NCBI RefSeq assembly: GCF_048771995.1
Contig: NC_133024.1
Span: 4,779,001 to 4,843,000, forward strand
DNA length: 64,000 nucleotides
Direction: 5' to 3'
DNA from: Taeniopygia guttata
Lineage: Eukaryota > Chordata > Aves > Passeriformes > Estrildidae
In this document: positions 1 to 14,400 of the stretch, piece after piece
Layout of the letters: each line of letters starts with the position of its first letter
Position numbering within the stretch: position 1 is the stretch's first letter
Position numbers and translations under genes: made by a program
The notes under the pieces: model-generated
What the model was told of the DNA's origin: nothing
The model's database searches: none
Seen by the model: only the letters and a program-made list of their open reading frames with translations

Positions 1-2292
1 CTATTTCTTGGTATCTATCTGTGGCTGGGGAGATCATATACCTTCACCTAAAACTGAAACTGTAACACAGGGCAATGTTCTTAGTCATAAGCTTAAGAAA
101 AATCTTGCTCTCTTTTATATTCTCATGGCCCTCCAGTCCTACATATACCAGGGACACCCAAAGCACTGCAAGAGCCCATGTGACAATGAAAATTTGATAT
201 AAGAAAAAAGAACTGTGTATGTCACCTGCTTTGGGCCCTTCACAACTGGGTATGGAAATACAGACCATTCCTTAAGCTGACTTATGCAAAGCACAACAAA
301 CTGTCCATTTACCAATAACATCAGTATTAAGCCTCTTTTTGTCATCCTGTAGCAATGTGGAAGTTTCACAATTTAGAGCATAACTTCTTCACTTTTGTTG
401 CTTGCTGTGATTTCATTAAAACAAGAGTAAAATCTCCTAAACAGTTACAAAAACCTTAACTACCTACAATGACATATTGGCAGGGTTATTATTTAACTAA
501 AGAAAGAAATGTGGAATGTTTAATTTATAACATATTATTCTCTTCAGTCCTGAGCACTATGGACATCAGAATCCAAACCAATACTTGATTTCAACACAAA
601 GGTAACACAAAAATCATTAGTTTCATAACCCACTATTCCAGTATTCGCATGTCAAATTTATCAGGACATTTCTCCACAATTATATTCTACATTATTTTAG
701 AACTAACGTTGATGGAAAAAGAAAACAAAAGGAAAAAAGAAGTATATGAAGGTCCTAGTGACTTTGTTTATAAGACAACTGATGTTAGAGAAAATCAAGA
801 GCCCCCTCTTGGGGTTACTGCAAGTTTAACATTAAGTGGATTCAGAACAGGTAAGATAAATGGTTTTTAGGGTTTGTATTTTTCAGTTTGAGCTACTCCA
901 ATTGGAATTTAACCTTAACTACAGTATCAACAGTAAAATGACAGTTTAAAAAGAAAAGACTGACGCAAAAAGCTGTATTAGACTTTGGATGAAATCTACT
1001 TACAGTACTTCAGCACCAAAACGTGGGCAGTTAGGCTTATACATTAATATACAATTAAATGATATGTCAAAGTCATAAAATGCTTAGTTATTTATAATGA
1101 AATCTATACAAAACAGTTAAAAACATGGTTTTATATACATTTTGAAAAAAAAAAGTATTGTCTTATTATCAGAATGTATTAAAACTGGCTCTCTTGTCCC
1201 ATCTGAACCCAAACCACTCTCTGTGACTTGTAACTACCACAAAACCCCAATGTATTGCTTCATTAAGCCAAGGCATAAGGCTAATTTTGAAAACCCACCA
1301 TTATATACCCATTTCAGCTTTTAAACTCCCCAAATGGTCAAATTTAAAAACAGCATGTAAGAGTAAAATATAGATTTTTAGCAGTCTTAGCTCACTTCTA
1401 AATTCTCAAGTTCAACTTGGAAAGATGTTGAACTATTTATCCCCAGTTTTGAAAAACTGATTAATAGCAAAATGCACCTCCTTCTCCTTGGTTTGTACTA
1501 GAATTAATACAACTGCCTGTTTCACAGGAACTTTTTTCAACAACTTGTCTCACTTTAAATTTCATATTTAAATAAATAATCAAAGATTAACTAGAGTAGA
1601 TGAGCACTTTGTACGCTTACGGCAGAAAGGCCTCATCTACTACTATCCTATTTCTTGTAAAGCATGAAAACAAAACTCCACTAGCAAATCCACTTTGCTA
1701 CCAGTTAGAGATTTTGCTTATTTCCAAATATTTACCACAAGAATTAAAAAAAAATATTTTAAACTTCTGAAAAATTTTTTAAGCGAGCATGAGTGCAAGA
1801 AAGCCACCCAGTTCCAAAATTTCTGGGGCTTTTCAAGCACTGTCAGAGACATTTTTTCTCTCACATGCTATTTGAAAATAAAAATATTTATTAAATGTTT
1901 TCCTTTTTTTAATGGTGTTTTGCTCAACAGCTAAAAAGACACAGCAAAATAATGCTCCCTTTTCACTTAAAGCTGTTTCAGTATCTGGGCAAGGGCTTCA
2001 ATAGCACAAGTTGTAGTATTCATTACAGATTTGTTTTTGAACAGGAGTACATTCCACTGTCACAGGTCTACTAAATCTTGGTACCTACATATTCTCTTTT
2101 TTTTTTTTTTTTCCCCGAAACAATTTTTAATATTCAGCTTTTGCAATACTGTCTTGTTAAAACATCCTGATGCTTCAGGAGTCCGATGAACAATTCTAAT
2201 AGGCTAAGTGCTCTAAGACATCACAATAGAAGGGCATCTTGGATGCTCAAAATCCCAAGATATTTTAAAGTACACTCCAGTGTCTCTATTCC
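1..2292 (-). other. EMSY: EMSY 3' UTR and downstream flank
   Basis: AT-rich sequence downstream of the EMSY stop. The only clear AATAAA on the minus strand near the stop is at 1892-1887, which would give a UTR of about 400 nt. ATTAAA-type hexamers occur at about 2128, 1911 and 520, so a longer UTR is possible. A T tract (reading A on the gene strand) lies at about 2097-2112. I see no other gene here; the short open frames have no recognisable content. Confidence 0.55.
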
Positions 2293-2487
2293 TTAGGATT
2301 GTTCAACAGAACTTTGAGAGGGGCTGGGCTCAGTGCCATCCTCAGTGCTACTGTCCACATCTTGCTCCATTGCTGTTTCCTCGTCATCGAGGCGCTGACT
2401 GGTGAAGTTGTTGAGCTCCAGGAGCCCGCTGGGTTCCACCACCACGTTGGAGCTGGAGTGACAAGGGATGGGATAGTGAGGGATAGT
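2293..2487 (-). CDS. EMSY: EMSY exon 20 (C-terminus and stop)
   Basis: Exon of 195 nt encoding the last 64 residues and stop: HSSSNVVVEPSGLLELNNFT, then DDEETAMEQDVDSSTEDGTE and PSPSQSS, with TAA at 2295-2293. The acceptor is TTTCTTTCAG. The acidic Ser-rich end matches human. The plus-strand frame across this exon is an antisense shadow. Confidence 0.94.
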   Translation of the reverse strand, partial: TIPHYPIPCHSSSNVVVEPSGLLELNNFTSQRLDDEETAMEQDVDSSTEDGTEPSPSQSSVEQS

Positions 2488-5400
2488 CTGAAAGAAAGAA
2501 AATATTTAAGTTTAATGAACAATATTGAAGGTAAAGACATCTGTGCAAGCAGAGAGATTTGTGGAAAAGGGATTATTTGGTTTCCAAGGGCAATCTTCCC
2601 TAACTGAGGCTTCAAAGCAGCTTTTCACTGAATTGGGTTTTGAAAGGTAAAATTTGAATAATCTTGTTCTCCAGGCCTTTGATTTTTCCTTAAGGTCTGG
2701 GGCAGCATAACCAATGTCCATCATCCACCATTCTGTAAACCCAAAGCAGAGACAGTATTTTCTTCAGCCTGATCTTTTTCAGACGAGACGTGGTGGTAAA
2801 AGAATAATCTGAGTTAAAATGACTCACAAGGATCATCAGGTCCAACTCCTGGCCCTGCACAGGACAACACCAAGAATCCCACCAAGCAGTTCATTGCCCA
2901 AGCACTCCAGGAGGATTATGTTTTTTGTATACAACAGAGTTCAAGCTCTGGCCCTGCTCAGAGCTGCAGCTCAGAGGCTGAGGAAACACAACTGCTATTT
3001 ATTTCTAATATAATTATTCTGGTTATTATGTTATTTATTTTTATAGGTTAAAAAGCTAAATCTCTGACTTTATACAACTGGAATTCTGGGCATTGTTTGA
3101 CTTTTGAAACAGCTCATAGCATGCCACAATGATAAATAATATAAATTCTCAAAAGATACAGGTTTGAAGTAAAACAGAAATTTATCTTTTTCTATATAAG
3201 GAGGACTAGAAATGAATACAGAACAGGTAATTACTACAAAAGAGAAGTTAGCCCCAGTAAAGACTTCAAGAAGTAAAATGAAAAAATTGAACTCTCTGTA
3301 CACAAATTGTTTCCCACATCAGAAGTATTTTCACTGTAACACACGTATGATACATATTAAAACAATTTCAACCCACCCTACCATTTGTGTGAACATATGC
3401 CGTGCCAACTTGTCTACAAAGATTCACATTATACCACTTGGAAGCCTTATATACCTCCTAAGCTGACATTCTGACAACTTATTACAACATAAACCATCAT
3501 ATTTAAGGCAGCAGAATCAATGAAAATATCAAACAAAGCAGTTAGGAAATGAATCAAAGCATTTAGGCTGAAGATCAATAGTAATTTTATCTCAGAAGTG
3601 GTCTTACCCTAAGTGAAGTTAAAAAGCTTTCTTCTGATTTCAGACCTTATCTGCTGAACCTTTTGAGTAAGCACAACTCTACAATGTCATTAATTTTACA
3701 CTTGGAAGCAACTTTAATAGATAATATAAAAGATTCTAGAACATAACTCCATACTAAGTGTTGAAGCAGTTTTAAGCATTGTAAATTAAAGTACTTTGTA
3801 AAATGAGTTTGGTTGGTTTTTTTAACAGAAGGAAGACACTGAGGGCAGAGTGAATGATACCCAGTATCTGAATGATACAGAAACCTGAGCCCAATTAAGA
3901 AGAATTACACTTCAATGTAGCAACTGATTCCAAGCTAAGAGTAGAAACAGAACCAGACAGAACCAAAACCTGGGGAATAAACTCACAAGTACTCAAACAT
4001 CATTCAGTGACTATCATGGCATCAGACATGTGTTTGCTGTGCTCAATCTTTGCCTTATTTGCTCAGTCTTCTCTTACCTGGACAACAATTTCTGATGAGC
4101 TCTCTTCAGCTTTCTTTTGTGATATATGCTGAATGTGTATAAACTGGTTTGTTGTAGGTATTCCTTGTGCATCGAGTTTCCTCTCTGTTAAAGTAGGACC
4201 AACAGCAGGAGGACTTGAGCTGGATTCTGTATGTGTCTGTTGCTGGGGGATGGAAGGTGCCATCATCCCTACTGCAGCCACCCTCAGGCCCTGGGTACAA
4301 GGTGACGACTCTGCTTCACTAGCAGGTTTATTAGTGGACGTGGCCTTGTTTGGGGAATCCACTATGGTATGTTCTATGTTTGCATCAATGTGAGCTTCCA
4401 CCATAGACACTCTCAATATATCTGCTACTGATGTCTCCGTAGATGCCTGCATGGGAAATAGGCTGGTAACCAGCAATGCCAGTTTGGACACAGAACTGCC
4501 ACCTGCTACCTCTGAAACAAAAGGAGGCTGACGCCCCTCAAAAGTTATCTCTGTAACAGTGGATCCTTGCATTACAGTTAGATGTTGCACCTGAAAATCT
4601 AACTTTTGTTGTGCATATTACAGTTAATATTTTTTTAATTGAAATCCTCATCAATATTTCCAAGGACAGAATGGCACAAACAACATACTTGCTATTAGGA
4701 AGACAATTGAAACTCAATGTTTTAACAAAGGAATTAGCAATGATAGGGCAACAGTTAATTGAAGCCTAGGGAGAAGCAGCTTTTTAGGCTGCTAGATAGG
4801 ATTGTAGCAGTATAATATCACAGCAGCCTAGTTTTCCTCTGGGATTTACAGCCCCCTGGTATGTTTGCTAGTTTTCACGTCTATTCCTGAAAGGACCAAA
4901 AAAATTTGTACTTTTCTGGAGTTAGTTAAAATACTTTTTTCCCCCATGTTCCTCAGTCTCTGCCTTTTGCCCTCCCAAGGAAAATCAAAATACTCCTGTA
5001 CATGAAAGCCATATAACTTCAGGAAGATGTAAACTACAAAGGAAGAGGAACAATGGAGAGTCTTAGGAGACTGCAGTGTATTCATCTTTTTATTTCTACA
5101 GAAATAAAAAGTGCTACGGGAGTGGAAATTACCAATGTGTCATCATCTAAAAATTAAAATAACTAGGGACAAATTTCATGAACCAGTGGTGGCTGAAATT
5201 ACTAATAACTGTCCAACAAAATACGTTTGTGAGCTCTATGGGTTTTTCCCCTATAACATGTGCCTCTCTCTCCTAGTGTCAACCTTCTGCTGGGGTAATT
5301 ACTACCAGCGGAATGAGGGATTCTCACTTGCCAAGACAAAACACTGCTACAGCGACAGGGTCGGTGTTTTATTTTTTTTCCTTGAACAGTGACGTGTATT

Positions 5401-8400
5401 TTGCATGCTATCAATATTCCGTTACCTGGCTTGCTGGCTGTTTCTCTGAAGAGGCAGGTAGCTGCATTTGACTCTGGGGGGGCTGGGGTTGCACGTAGAT
5501 TTTTTGTGCCGTTGGTGCCTGTTGCAGTTTGGGCAGCTGCTGCGTGGTTTTTACTGCAAGCACCTGTACTACAGTTTGCTGTGGCTGTGCCACTAAGGTA
5601 GGGAGTTGCCTTTCTTTGGCCATCATATGATGTGGGGGGTGCTGTGCATCTGGTTTGGTCTGTGCTTGCTCTTGCTGCAGGGGGGTTAGCTTTTGATGCC
5701 TTATGGAAAGTTGGGGCATTTGTGGGAGTTTGTGCTGGATTTGATCAGCCTGCAGGTGGATTGTCTGCTTCTGCTTAGTCTGGAAACACTGCAGAGTTTT
5801 CACTTGCAGTTGAGTCTGTTCCAGCTGTGGCTGACTCAGTTTTTGCTGCTTTTGTGCCTGCGATTGTGTCAGGGCAGATCTGTAAAACAGGCCAGTCTGA
5901 GGATCTAAGGTGTCCATCTCTTCCACTTCTCCTTCCTCAGTTCCAAGTTGTTCACTGTGTTTGGTAAATGCAGTGTGACTGCTTAAGGCCTTAGGAAGAA
6001 GAATTTAGAGCAAGTTAGTAAAGAGGAATATAAGAATACACAATCTAGAAATAATTTTTAATGTTTCAAGTGGACTACTTTAACTTTTTTTACCATTACT
6101 GAATGCCAATGCATGTATAAAAAATACTCTTACATGGCTATTTCACAGTATATAACCAATTAAAATCTATTATTATCATGTTAAACTGTGGTACATCTCT
6201 ATGTGAGAACATGAGCTTCACAACTAACACTCTGAGGGATTATGTAGTTCTCTCTTGTGTCAGACTGAGGCTCAAAGCTTCCTAAGGTTGCCTGGCAGTT
6301 GGATATGAAGCAGCAGGGAGTAGGAGGTGGCTGAGCCAGTAGCTCCTCACTCAGTCCAGAGTCTCTCCGCACAATTAATTTTTTATTCTGTCTCTTGAAA
6401 GCCTAATCATCTTCTATAGGGTTTCTTCTGCATGGCCCCATTTAACTACAGGATGTCCTATTTTAGCAGAGATTCTCTCTTCTTCTTCCTTTCTCAAATT
6501 TGCATTGCAATTTTTCTTGGGCATTACACAAACATTTGACTTTCTGAGGCAACGAGCAACCTATCCTTTGTAAACCAAAATGTATAAATTAACTGGAAAA
6601 TGGTAGCAAGATCAAACAGCCTAATACACCTGTAAAAATATACTGCCTGACATGAGTTTATAACTCTAACACAGTACTGTTCTGGACTGCAGCTGAAGTT
6701 CCCACAAGTTAAAGCACTGCAGAGTTGAGCAGGTCCTGATCAAAGTCCTTCAAGTGGCTTCAGCAAGACTTCACTACAAAGCTGCACTTCTTATTTGAAT
6801 AGTTTGGAATTCCCACAGTCCTTATCTAAATATAATCTGAGTTTTTGATTCAGAGAAGTTTTTCTATTGACAAACAAAATATCAAATGGAAAAGATACTG
6901 TGTGCTCTGTGTGCTGACCAGATTCCATTTCAGCCCTCTTTCCCCTAGGCTACCACCAATATAACCTAATGAGGTCAGGCCACCACAATACCACAACCAC
7001 CCTCATCATCAAAACACAGTCACAGAATGGTTTGGCTTGGAAAGCACCTTAATGACCATCTAGCCCAACACCTCTGCCTTCCACTAGACCAGGTTGCTCC
7101 AAGTCCTGTCCAACCTGGCCCTGAACACTTCCAGGGGTGTGGCATTCACAACTTCCCCAAGCAGCTCATGCCAGTGCCTCACTACCCCTCCAGTAAAGAA
7201 TTTATTTATAATATTTAATCTAAACCTCCTCTCCTTTGGCTATTGAAGTGATATCAAAATCATTAATTTGCCTGTATGCTGAACATTTTTGGTGGCAGCA
7301 CCATGATACATACATTTAGAATAAGCCCTGGTTCTATGTAATTTGTATGACCTACTGCTATTTATAGACTGCTGGGAAAATAAAGGGTCCAACCTGCTGC
7401 ATGATATGGGTAATGGCGCCAGTGGAGGATGCAGGAATAGATTTCACCACAACAGAAGTCTGCGTTGCTGTCTGTGACTGAGCCACGTGCTGCAGCAGAG
7501 TCCTCTGGGGCTGAGATGACTGGTGGGGCTGGGACCGATGACTGACTGAAAGTAAAGAGGTCAGTGGCACTTCTCCAGAACTAACTGCAGGAACTTCAAC
7601 TGTTTGCTTTTCAGTTAAGCTTCAACTGAAAGCCTACATAAGTGAAAAAGATCTAAGCATGTAAAATGTCTTTCACTCTGTGCGAGTGCCAACCTTAATG
7701 AGCTATGCTGAGAAACCTCTTAAAGTAGCAACTCTGAGGCTTTGCTTTTGTCTCTGTTTCCTAAGTAACCACACTTGGTCCAAACCTCCTCTAGCCACCC
7801 TTTCCCAATACACCAATTTTTCAAGCAGAGTTTATATTTATGTTCAGCTGGGTTCTTTATACAGCACTAGAATATTGCTGTAGAACACAAGTTATTATGT
7901 GGTTTTTACACTGTTAAAAGTATGTCCACAATTGACTGCAATTAAGAACAGCAAGCCTTGCTCACCAGGCTTCTACCATTGATAAACTGCACACAATACT
8001 CCCCAGAGCATAAGCCAAATTTGAAAGATTAGCAAGATTAGATTGTAAAATAACAGATTAGAAAATGTTTGGGTATTATTAAAGCAAGTGAGGCTGATCA
8101 GAAATGATAGATCAAAAAATGTAGACCTTGTTAGGAGTCTATGTCACTTTTGAAAACAGATCTAGCTTGAGTTACAGAGCTATAGTGATAGTGAATTGAC
8201 AGAAAAATCATGTGCTGCAAAGAAAAAAAAGTTCTATATTCCAGTCACTGATAAAATATGAATCCAAAGCTCTTTATGTCTGTCCATACTAACATGCAAA
8301 TATTTGTGTAACCTAATTTCTTAGTTACAAAGTATTTAATCACTGAAGGAGAACAAACAAAGTTTAAACTCAGTTGTAACATAACTTAGAATTAAAAAGT

Positions 8401-11400
8401 TTCTCGTGACCTTTCTGAAAGGTCTTTATTTTTTAAAGAAAGGTCAAATTTTGAATTAATATGGTAATTTTACTTTCTCACTCAGAGAAAGTTGGTTTAC
8501 ATCAATACTGGCCTGCATGCTGTGCCAGATTTATCCTGGATATCTCCCAACAATTCCTACACAATTGAAAACTTAATTTAAAAATAAAGTTTCTAACCTA
8601 TATGGTTGTGTAGATATTCTTCCGAATGTGAACCAATACAGTGTTGTCTTCCTGAGTCTGCAGACAGACAGAAAACGGTGACACTAAGATGTGTGAATTG
8701 CTCCCTTCATCTCATGAGGAAGCACACTCTGAATCCCAGCTCCCAAATACCTAATCCTTTGGCCTAGGCACATGCAGGACATTTCACAATAGACTACACT
8801 TCTCTGGAAGATTCCCACATTTCAAAGCAATCTTTACAGAAATCATAATATTTCAAATAGTATCTCCATAGCTCCAGGAAATTTTTAGCCATTGTACTTT
8901 GTATGGTTTCTAAGCTGCAGAAAAGTACTGAAGTCTACAAAGACACTGACTAATTTTCCATCTTCCCTGCTAAAGGCCCTTTTGTACATCCACTTTCACA
9001 GCAAGAACTGTCAAAAAATGGAACCTTGAAGAGAAACTCAATGTACAATATCTGTGTCAGTGAAGATATTTGACTGCTAATTGGAAAGCACTTCAACACC
9101 ATTTATTATATTTTGGAGTTTGTTCTAAAGGAGATCCAAGGGAGCATGATTCAAATATTTGAAATTGAAGCTAGATACAGCAAGTGCCATTTAGAAAAAA
9201 AATAACAACATCCTCCCAAACTCAAATTTCACACAACTTAAATTCAGGCCATTCAAGGGATGGGAGCAAGGGGAGGAGGTACAGAACAAAATGAAAATAT
9301 CAGATTAGACATTTAGCACTAAAATTGTGGAGCTACAGATATGTACTAATACAGTTTAATACAATTAAGTTTTATTTCTCTTTTCCAATGTAGACTTTCA
9401 ATACGTTTTTGCTTTCATTTTCCAAATAATATAGAGATCAACAATATGGGTACAAGAAATTAAAATGGAAAACAGGTAATCTGATCCTTTCATGTATGTA
9501 TGGGAAGTGGTGCATACCTAGTGCTCTGGGGTAGTAGGGAACATCAGAGAGACATAAGAAAGGACTTATACAAAATGGATGTGCAAATAGGAGGAGTCAA
9601 GAATTTAAAGAGATGAATTTGAGCAACTTATATATTTTAGAAGGGTGTATTTATTAGTTCAAGGCTTTCTAGAAAATGAAGAAACTGGGGCTACATTACC
9701 ATGCTAAATACACACCTGGCTTTAACTCGTGACTAAATGGATTTTAACAAACTCAATGTCTGACTTCTTTCAGTATGTACAAAAAATAGGCTGACTTTCA
9801 GTATGTTTCTCTAGTTTCATTTTCTACTTTCTTCTTACTGGAAATTTTCCTTTAAGGGTGGTGGGACAGTTTGTCTTCTACATCCAGGGAACGGAATGTC
9901 CACTCAAGTGGGCTGTCCTGAAGCAACCACTCTGTTTCAGTTAGAAACATTTTCCCTTATGCTCAGCGAGGCAGATGCAATCTCTGTCCCCTGCATAGGG
10001 TCTCAGGAATGAAAGAAAATACTCATTTCCTCTACAAAAAATTACAGCAAAAACACAAGTAAAACCTATTGTAAGAAAACTCCAAAATTAAGTCCTCAGA
10101 CTTCAACTGCTAAAGCATCCTCACACTAACCTTTGACACTTACCAGTTGTGATATATTCAGTCACTAGTTCTGACTCTACAACAGCAATTGAAGGACTTT
10201 CTGGAGAATGCCTCTTTTCTTGAGTCATCTGGATTGGAACAGCCATTTGGCTCAAGTCAATGGTAGGCTGCCTTGGCTTTGACTCCAACTTTTCCTTCAC
10301 TGCTTTAGAAGAAAAGCAAAGCATAAAATCACCCTCTAATAAATAAACGTTCATAATAAAATAAATCTACAACATAAATGTACCAGTTTAATTAAATATA
10401 GTGAACAAATATAGATGCAAACAAACTGATACAGGATAAAAAAGAAGGAATCAAGTTGATTCAAGGTAAGTGCTTTTCAATTACAAAACTTATTACAAAA
10501 GCGTGCTTAAGCAACAAGTAACCTCTGAAGTTATCCTAAACAATCTCATGGGTTTTCAGACCTGTTGTCTGCTGAAGTTCCAGCAAAGCTTTTATTGTGG
10601 AAGTGGCTGACTGAGATTCACTGGATACGTCCTGGTAAATTATTGTAGGGTTTGTGTCCACAGGAATTTCATGTTCTGACCAATCTTGACTTCTTGAAGC
10701 AATCACATGGACTACAGGCTGAGAATCTGTTTGCAAAACAACCAAAGGCACATCAGAGAATCATGAAATGGTTTGGGTTGGAAGAAACCTGAAAGCTCAT
10801 CTCATTCCAACCTCCTGCCAAGGACAGGGACACCTTTCACTAGACCAAGTTGTTAAACGACCTGTCTGACCTGGCCTTGGACACTTCCAGGGATGAGGCA
10901 ACCACAGCTTCTCTGGGCAACCTCTGCTGGTTCTAGTCATCACACAACCATTATGGGTTGGAGGGCTCTCATCCAACTTCTTGCTTTAAAGCAGGGTGAT
11001 AAATCAAAATTATACCAAATTACTCATTACTTATTAGTTTTGAACATTGCCAAGGATGCATACTCTCATTCTGCAACACTATCATTTCTGTTTCAATTGA
11101 TTCTTGAAGTAAGACACTGTTGATGTTATGAACAGTTTCCAGCAAAAAAACCAAAAGTTCTGTATCTTAGTTTTTTGTAAAAGATTTTGTTTGAAAAATT
11201 AAGCAGGTTTCTTTGTATGTTAAATCTGCCTTGGATTGAACTTTTTTCCCAGAAGGTTTTAGCAGTTCAGGTGATCAGCATATATTCAGCATTCTGAACT
11301 AATAGCACCAAAATTTTGGTAAGTTGGTTGAATCTTCAGAACGTTTTAAAAACTTACTTAGATGGCCATATAGACTATATAGAAAAGGTACAAAGGTTTC

Positions 11401-14400
11401 ACTGAGACACTTGCTTTAATTTGCTGCACTGATACCTATCATAGTGTCTCCTGAACACAGGTTTGATTTTGTTTACGCCCTATTACTTATTGCTCCTCTT
11501 ACACACAAAGAGCTGGATCTGTATCATGGCTTGAAGCCAGGCAGAATTCCCATCAGGACTGCATGTCTGATACACATCCTGATGCATGTACACATCTATA
11601 AAAGGACCAAGATTTGTGTTGGTTCCGTGGCAGCTTTCAGACATGCAGCAGAGAGATGTTTCAGTACAATCTGGAGAGACAGTGGCAGAGCACGGACTGC
11701 CAAAATAACCTCCAAAATTTGCTACCCTGTCTACCTCTGGCAGACTCTCCAGGAAGAGAAAACAGGTTGCATTGTAACAGCAAGTTGGAGCCCAGCAAGA
11801 CACCTTTATCACCACTTTTCAGGATTAAAGTGGCAAGTAGCTCAAAAGAAAAAAAAAAAAAAAAAAAGTACGGGAACAATGGTGCTTTACTGCAAACAGA
11901 TGGGGTGAAACCCGTGCTAAAAGGAGACACATAGAGCTCTCTGGAGCAAGCTGGCATGCTCAGAAGACAGTCTACTCACACATTATTTGATCAACACAGA
12001 CCTTGAGAGCTCTGGGAAGACTCTGTAGAAGAAGAACTACTGTCAGTGTAGGTTTGTGGTTCTTCTTTCACTTCTGGGAGAGATGAGTTTCCTGTCTCTG
12101 CTACCCTTGAAGCCTGCTGTAATGTTTCAGTCACCAGCTGTCTGGTTTGTTCACTCACAACTGTTGCTTGAAATGTCACTGGCTTTGGTTTTATGAGGAC
12201 CTAATTAGAAAGGTAAATTTTGTTTATAGTAAAAGCACTCACAAAAATAGGTCTGAGCAATCTGTGTACAGGGTTCCACTCAGATCTATCTACACCACCT
12301 ACGTAACATTAATATTTTATTTGGAAAGTCTACCTCTAAATTCAGCAACTTTGATTATTAAACCATGAAATCCAAGTAAATGGCAATGCACAAGAATGTA
12401 CTTCTCATTCAGTAATTTGAAGTGTTTAATACAATAAACCACTAAACAGTTATTTTTCAGGACTAGATAAAACTAGTGTGATAAGAAAAAGCTATGCAAG
12501 TGAGCTGGAACATGCACTGCACTGGTAAGGACAAGCACTTCCACAATAAATACAGTCTTGAACGACCAATACACACAAAATGTTACATCTCATAAAAGCT
12601 TAGTTCTTTCAAATACTAAGTGCAGCCAGAGAAAAAGCTGAAACTGAAAGCATCCAGAAATAAGCCAGAGTCTCTGTATACAGTCCCACCAACTACACAA
12701 GGTTGCACGGACAGCCAGAACAGGTATTAAGCAGAAAATAAACTTCAATAACACCCCAGATTTGATGAATGACCTATGTCCAGACTCTGCATCTTTATTT
12801 CTAATGGTCTAACCATTAGCAGTAAGATGTAAACAAGTATCTGGAGCCATGGCCAGACAGTTTCAGCTCCAGAAAAGGCTTAGTAAATCCTTTTGGCTTG
12901 CTCTAGGCCTTCAGAAAAAGCTAACAAATGCAGATACTGTGCTTGAGAAATCAGGATTGAGGCCACCTCATTACACCACTAAGTCCCATTCCCCACAGAT
13001 ATATATTAAACCTGGAACAAATGAGGAAACACACTGAAAAATTATATACTTCCCATTAAAATTTAGGGGTACATTCCAAGATAGAAAGGGGTCCTCACTG
13101 TACCTGTGTTTTCCCTTGTTGACCATAAACAATTTTAGTTGGGATGATTTTGGTGGCTGGCTGGACCGTGGACCCTATTCCTTTTGGCTGTGTAACAATC
13201 ATTTTTGTGATGGGTCTTGTGGCAGTGATGATAGCAGGTTTTGCTCCTGCTGGCACTGCCTGAATAGTTTTCTCCCCCTGTAGAGAAGTCAAAGTTTACA
13301 GATTAACTTAATGGAATTGTTCAGTGAGACCCATTTTCAAAAAAAAAAATACAGTTATATGTGAGTGTGTGTACCATGAAATAAATCTGCTGTTACATCT
13401 ACATTTATTTGATAGAAAATATATTGGATAACCAAGAAAAAAAGAACCTATGGTTTTGAATAGAAAAAGCTACCAGAATCCACTTTCCCATTACCTTATC
13501 TTTCAAGCAGCTTTGAAGGGGCGAATAAAAAGAAGTAACTAAAAGACATGAAGTTTTTAAAATTGGAACTTTCCTCAAATCCTTCACAAATGTTTTTTTA
13601 AGACCACCAATTTCTTTTAACACTAACTTTGGCAAGACGTCTACAGAACTTGAACTGAGATTCCAAAAAAATTATTTAAATATAGATTTTTGCATTGTCT
13701 TCAGGACCAAGACATTAATTATGTATGGATTTTTTTCAATTAAGAAGTTCATTTCATCAAAAAATGCAGATTCACAGTGGTTTCACATGAATCATCTAAC
13801 TACAGAATAGTGTTTATATATGACTAGACTCCTGATAGCTTAAGCAGTGCAAAGACATTGAGCATGCTTTTTTTAAGCTCTGCACAGTAACAAACCAAGT
13901 GAGTTGGTAGCCAGTTCCTACCAATATCCATTAAATAGCTAGAAATCCCCCAAACCATACTTGTTGCAAAAATACCATCCCATTTTGGTAGCTGCTATTG
14001 TGTAACATCATAGTATTTCCACTTGTCTGCCAATACACCTTTAATTCTAAAAATTGGGAAGTTCAAAACTTAAAAAAAAAAAAATCATAAAAGATTTTAA
14101 AAAACCTTTCAGTAGTTCTGCTACTCAAGCAGCCTTTTAAATTTCAGACCAATAAGGAATTAAATCTCAGCTTTATCTAGGAACATTGATCATTGTTATT
14201 TACTAGTACTTACAGATGAGCTCAGTTGATGCCAGAAACTTGATTTTATTCTTAGGTATACCTCAAGTTATCCAAAAAATAATTCACCACTATGCAGTAC
14301 CCAGGGCACAGGATGCCACAATGTTACATACCACATTAATTGAAAGTGGTTCCTCTGTTGTGAAGACACAGTTTATTTCTGCCCTTTATACCCAAATAAA

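Noticed and set aside
11444..11934. Overlapping open frames of 100-150 residues around an A tract in EMSY intron 14
   Set aside because: They overlap on both strands, run through a homopolymer and show no homology.
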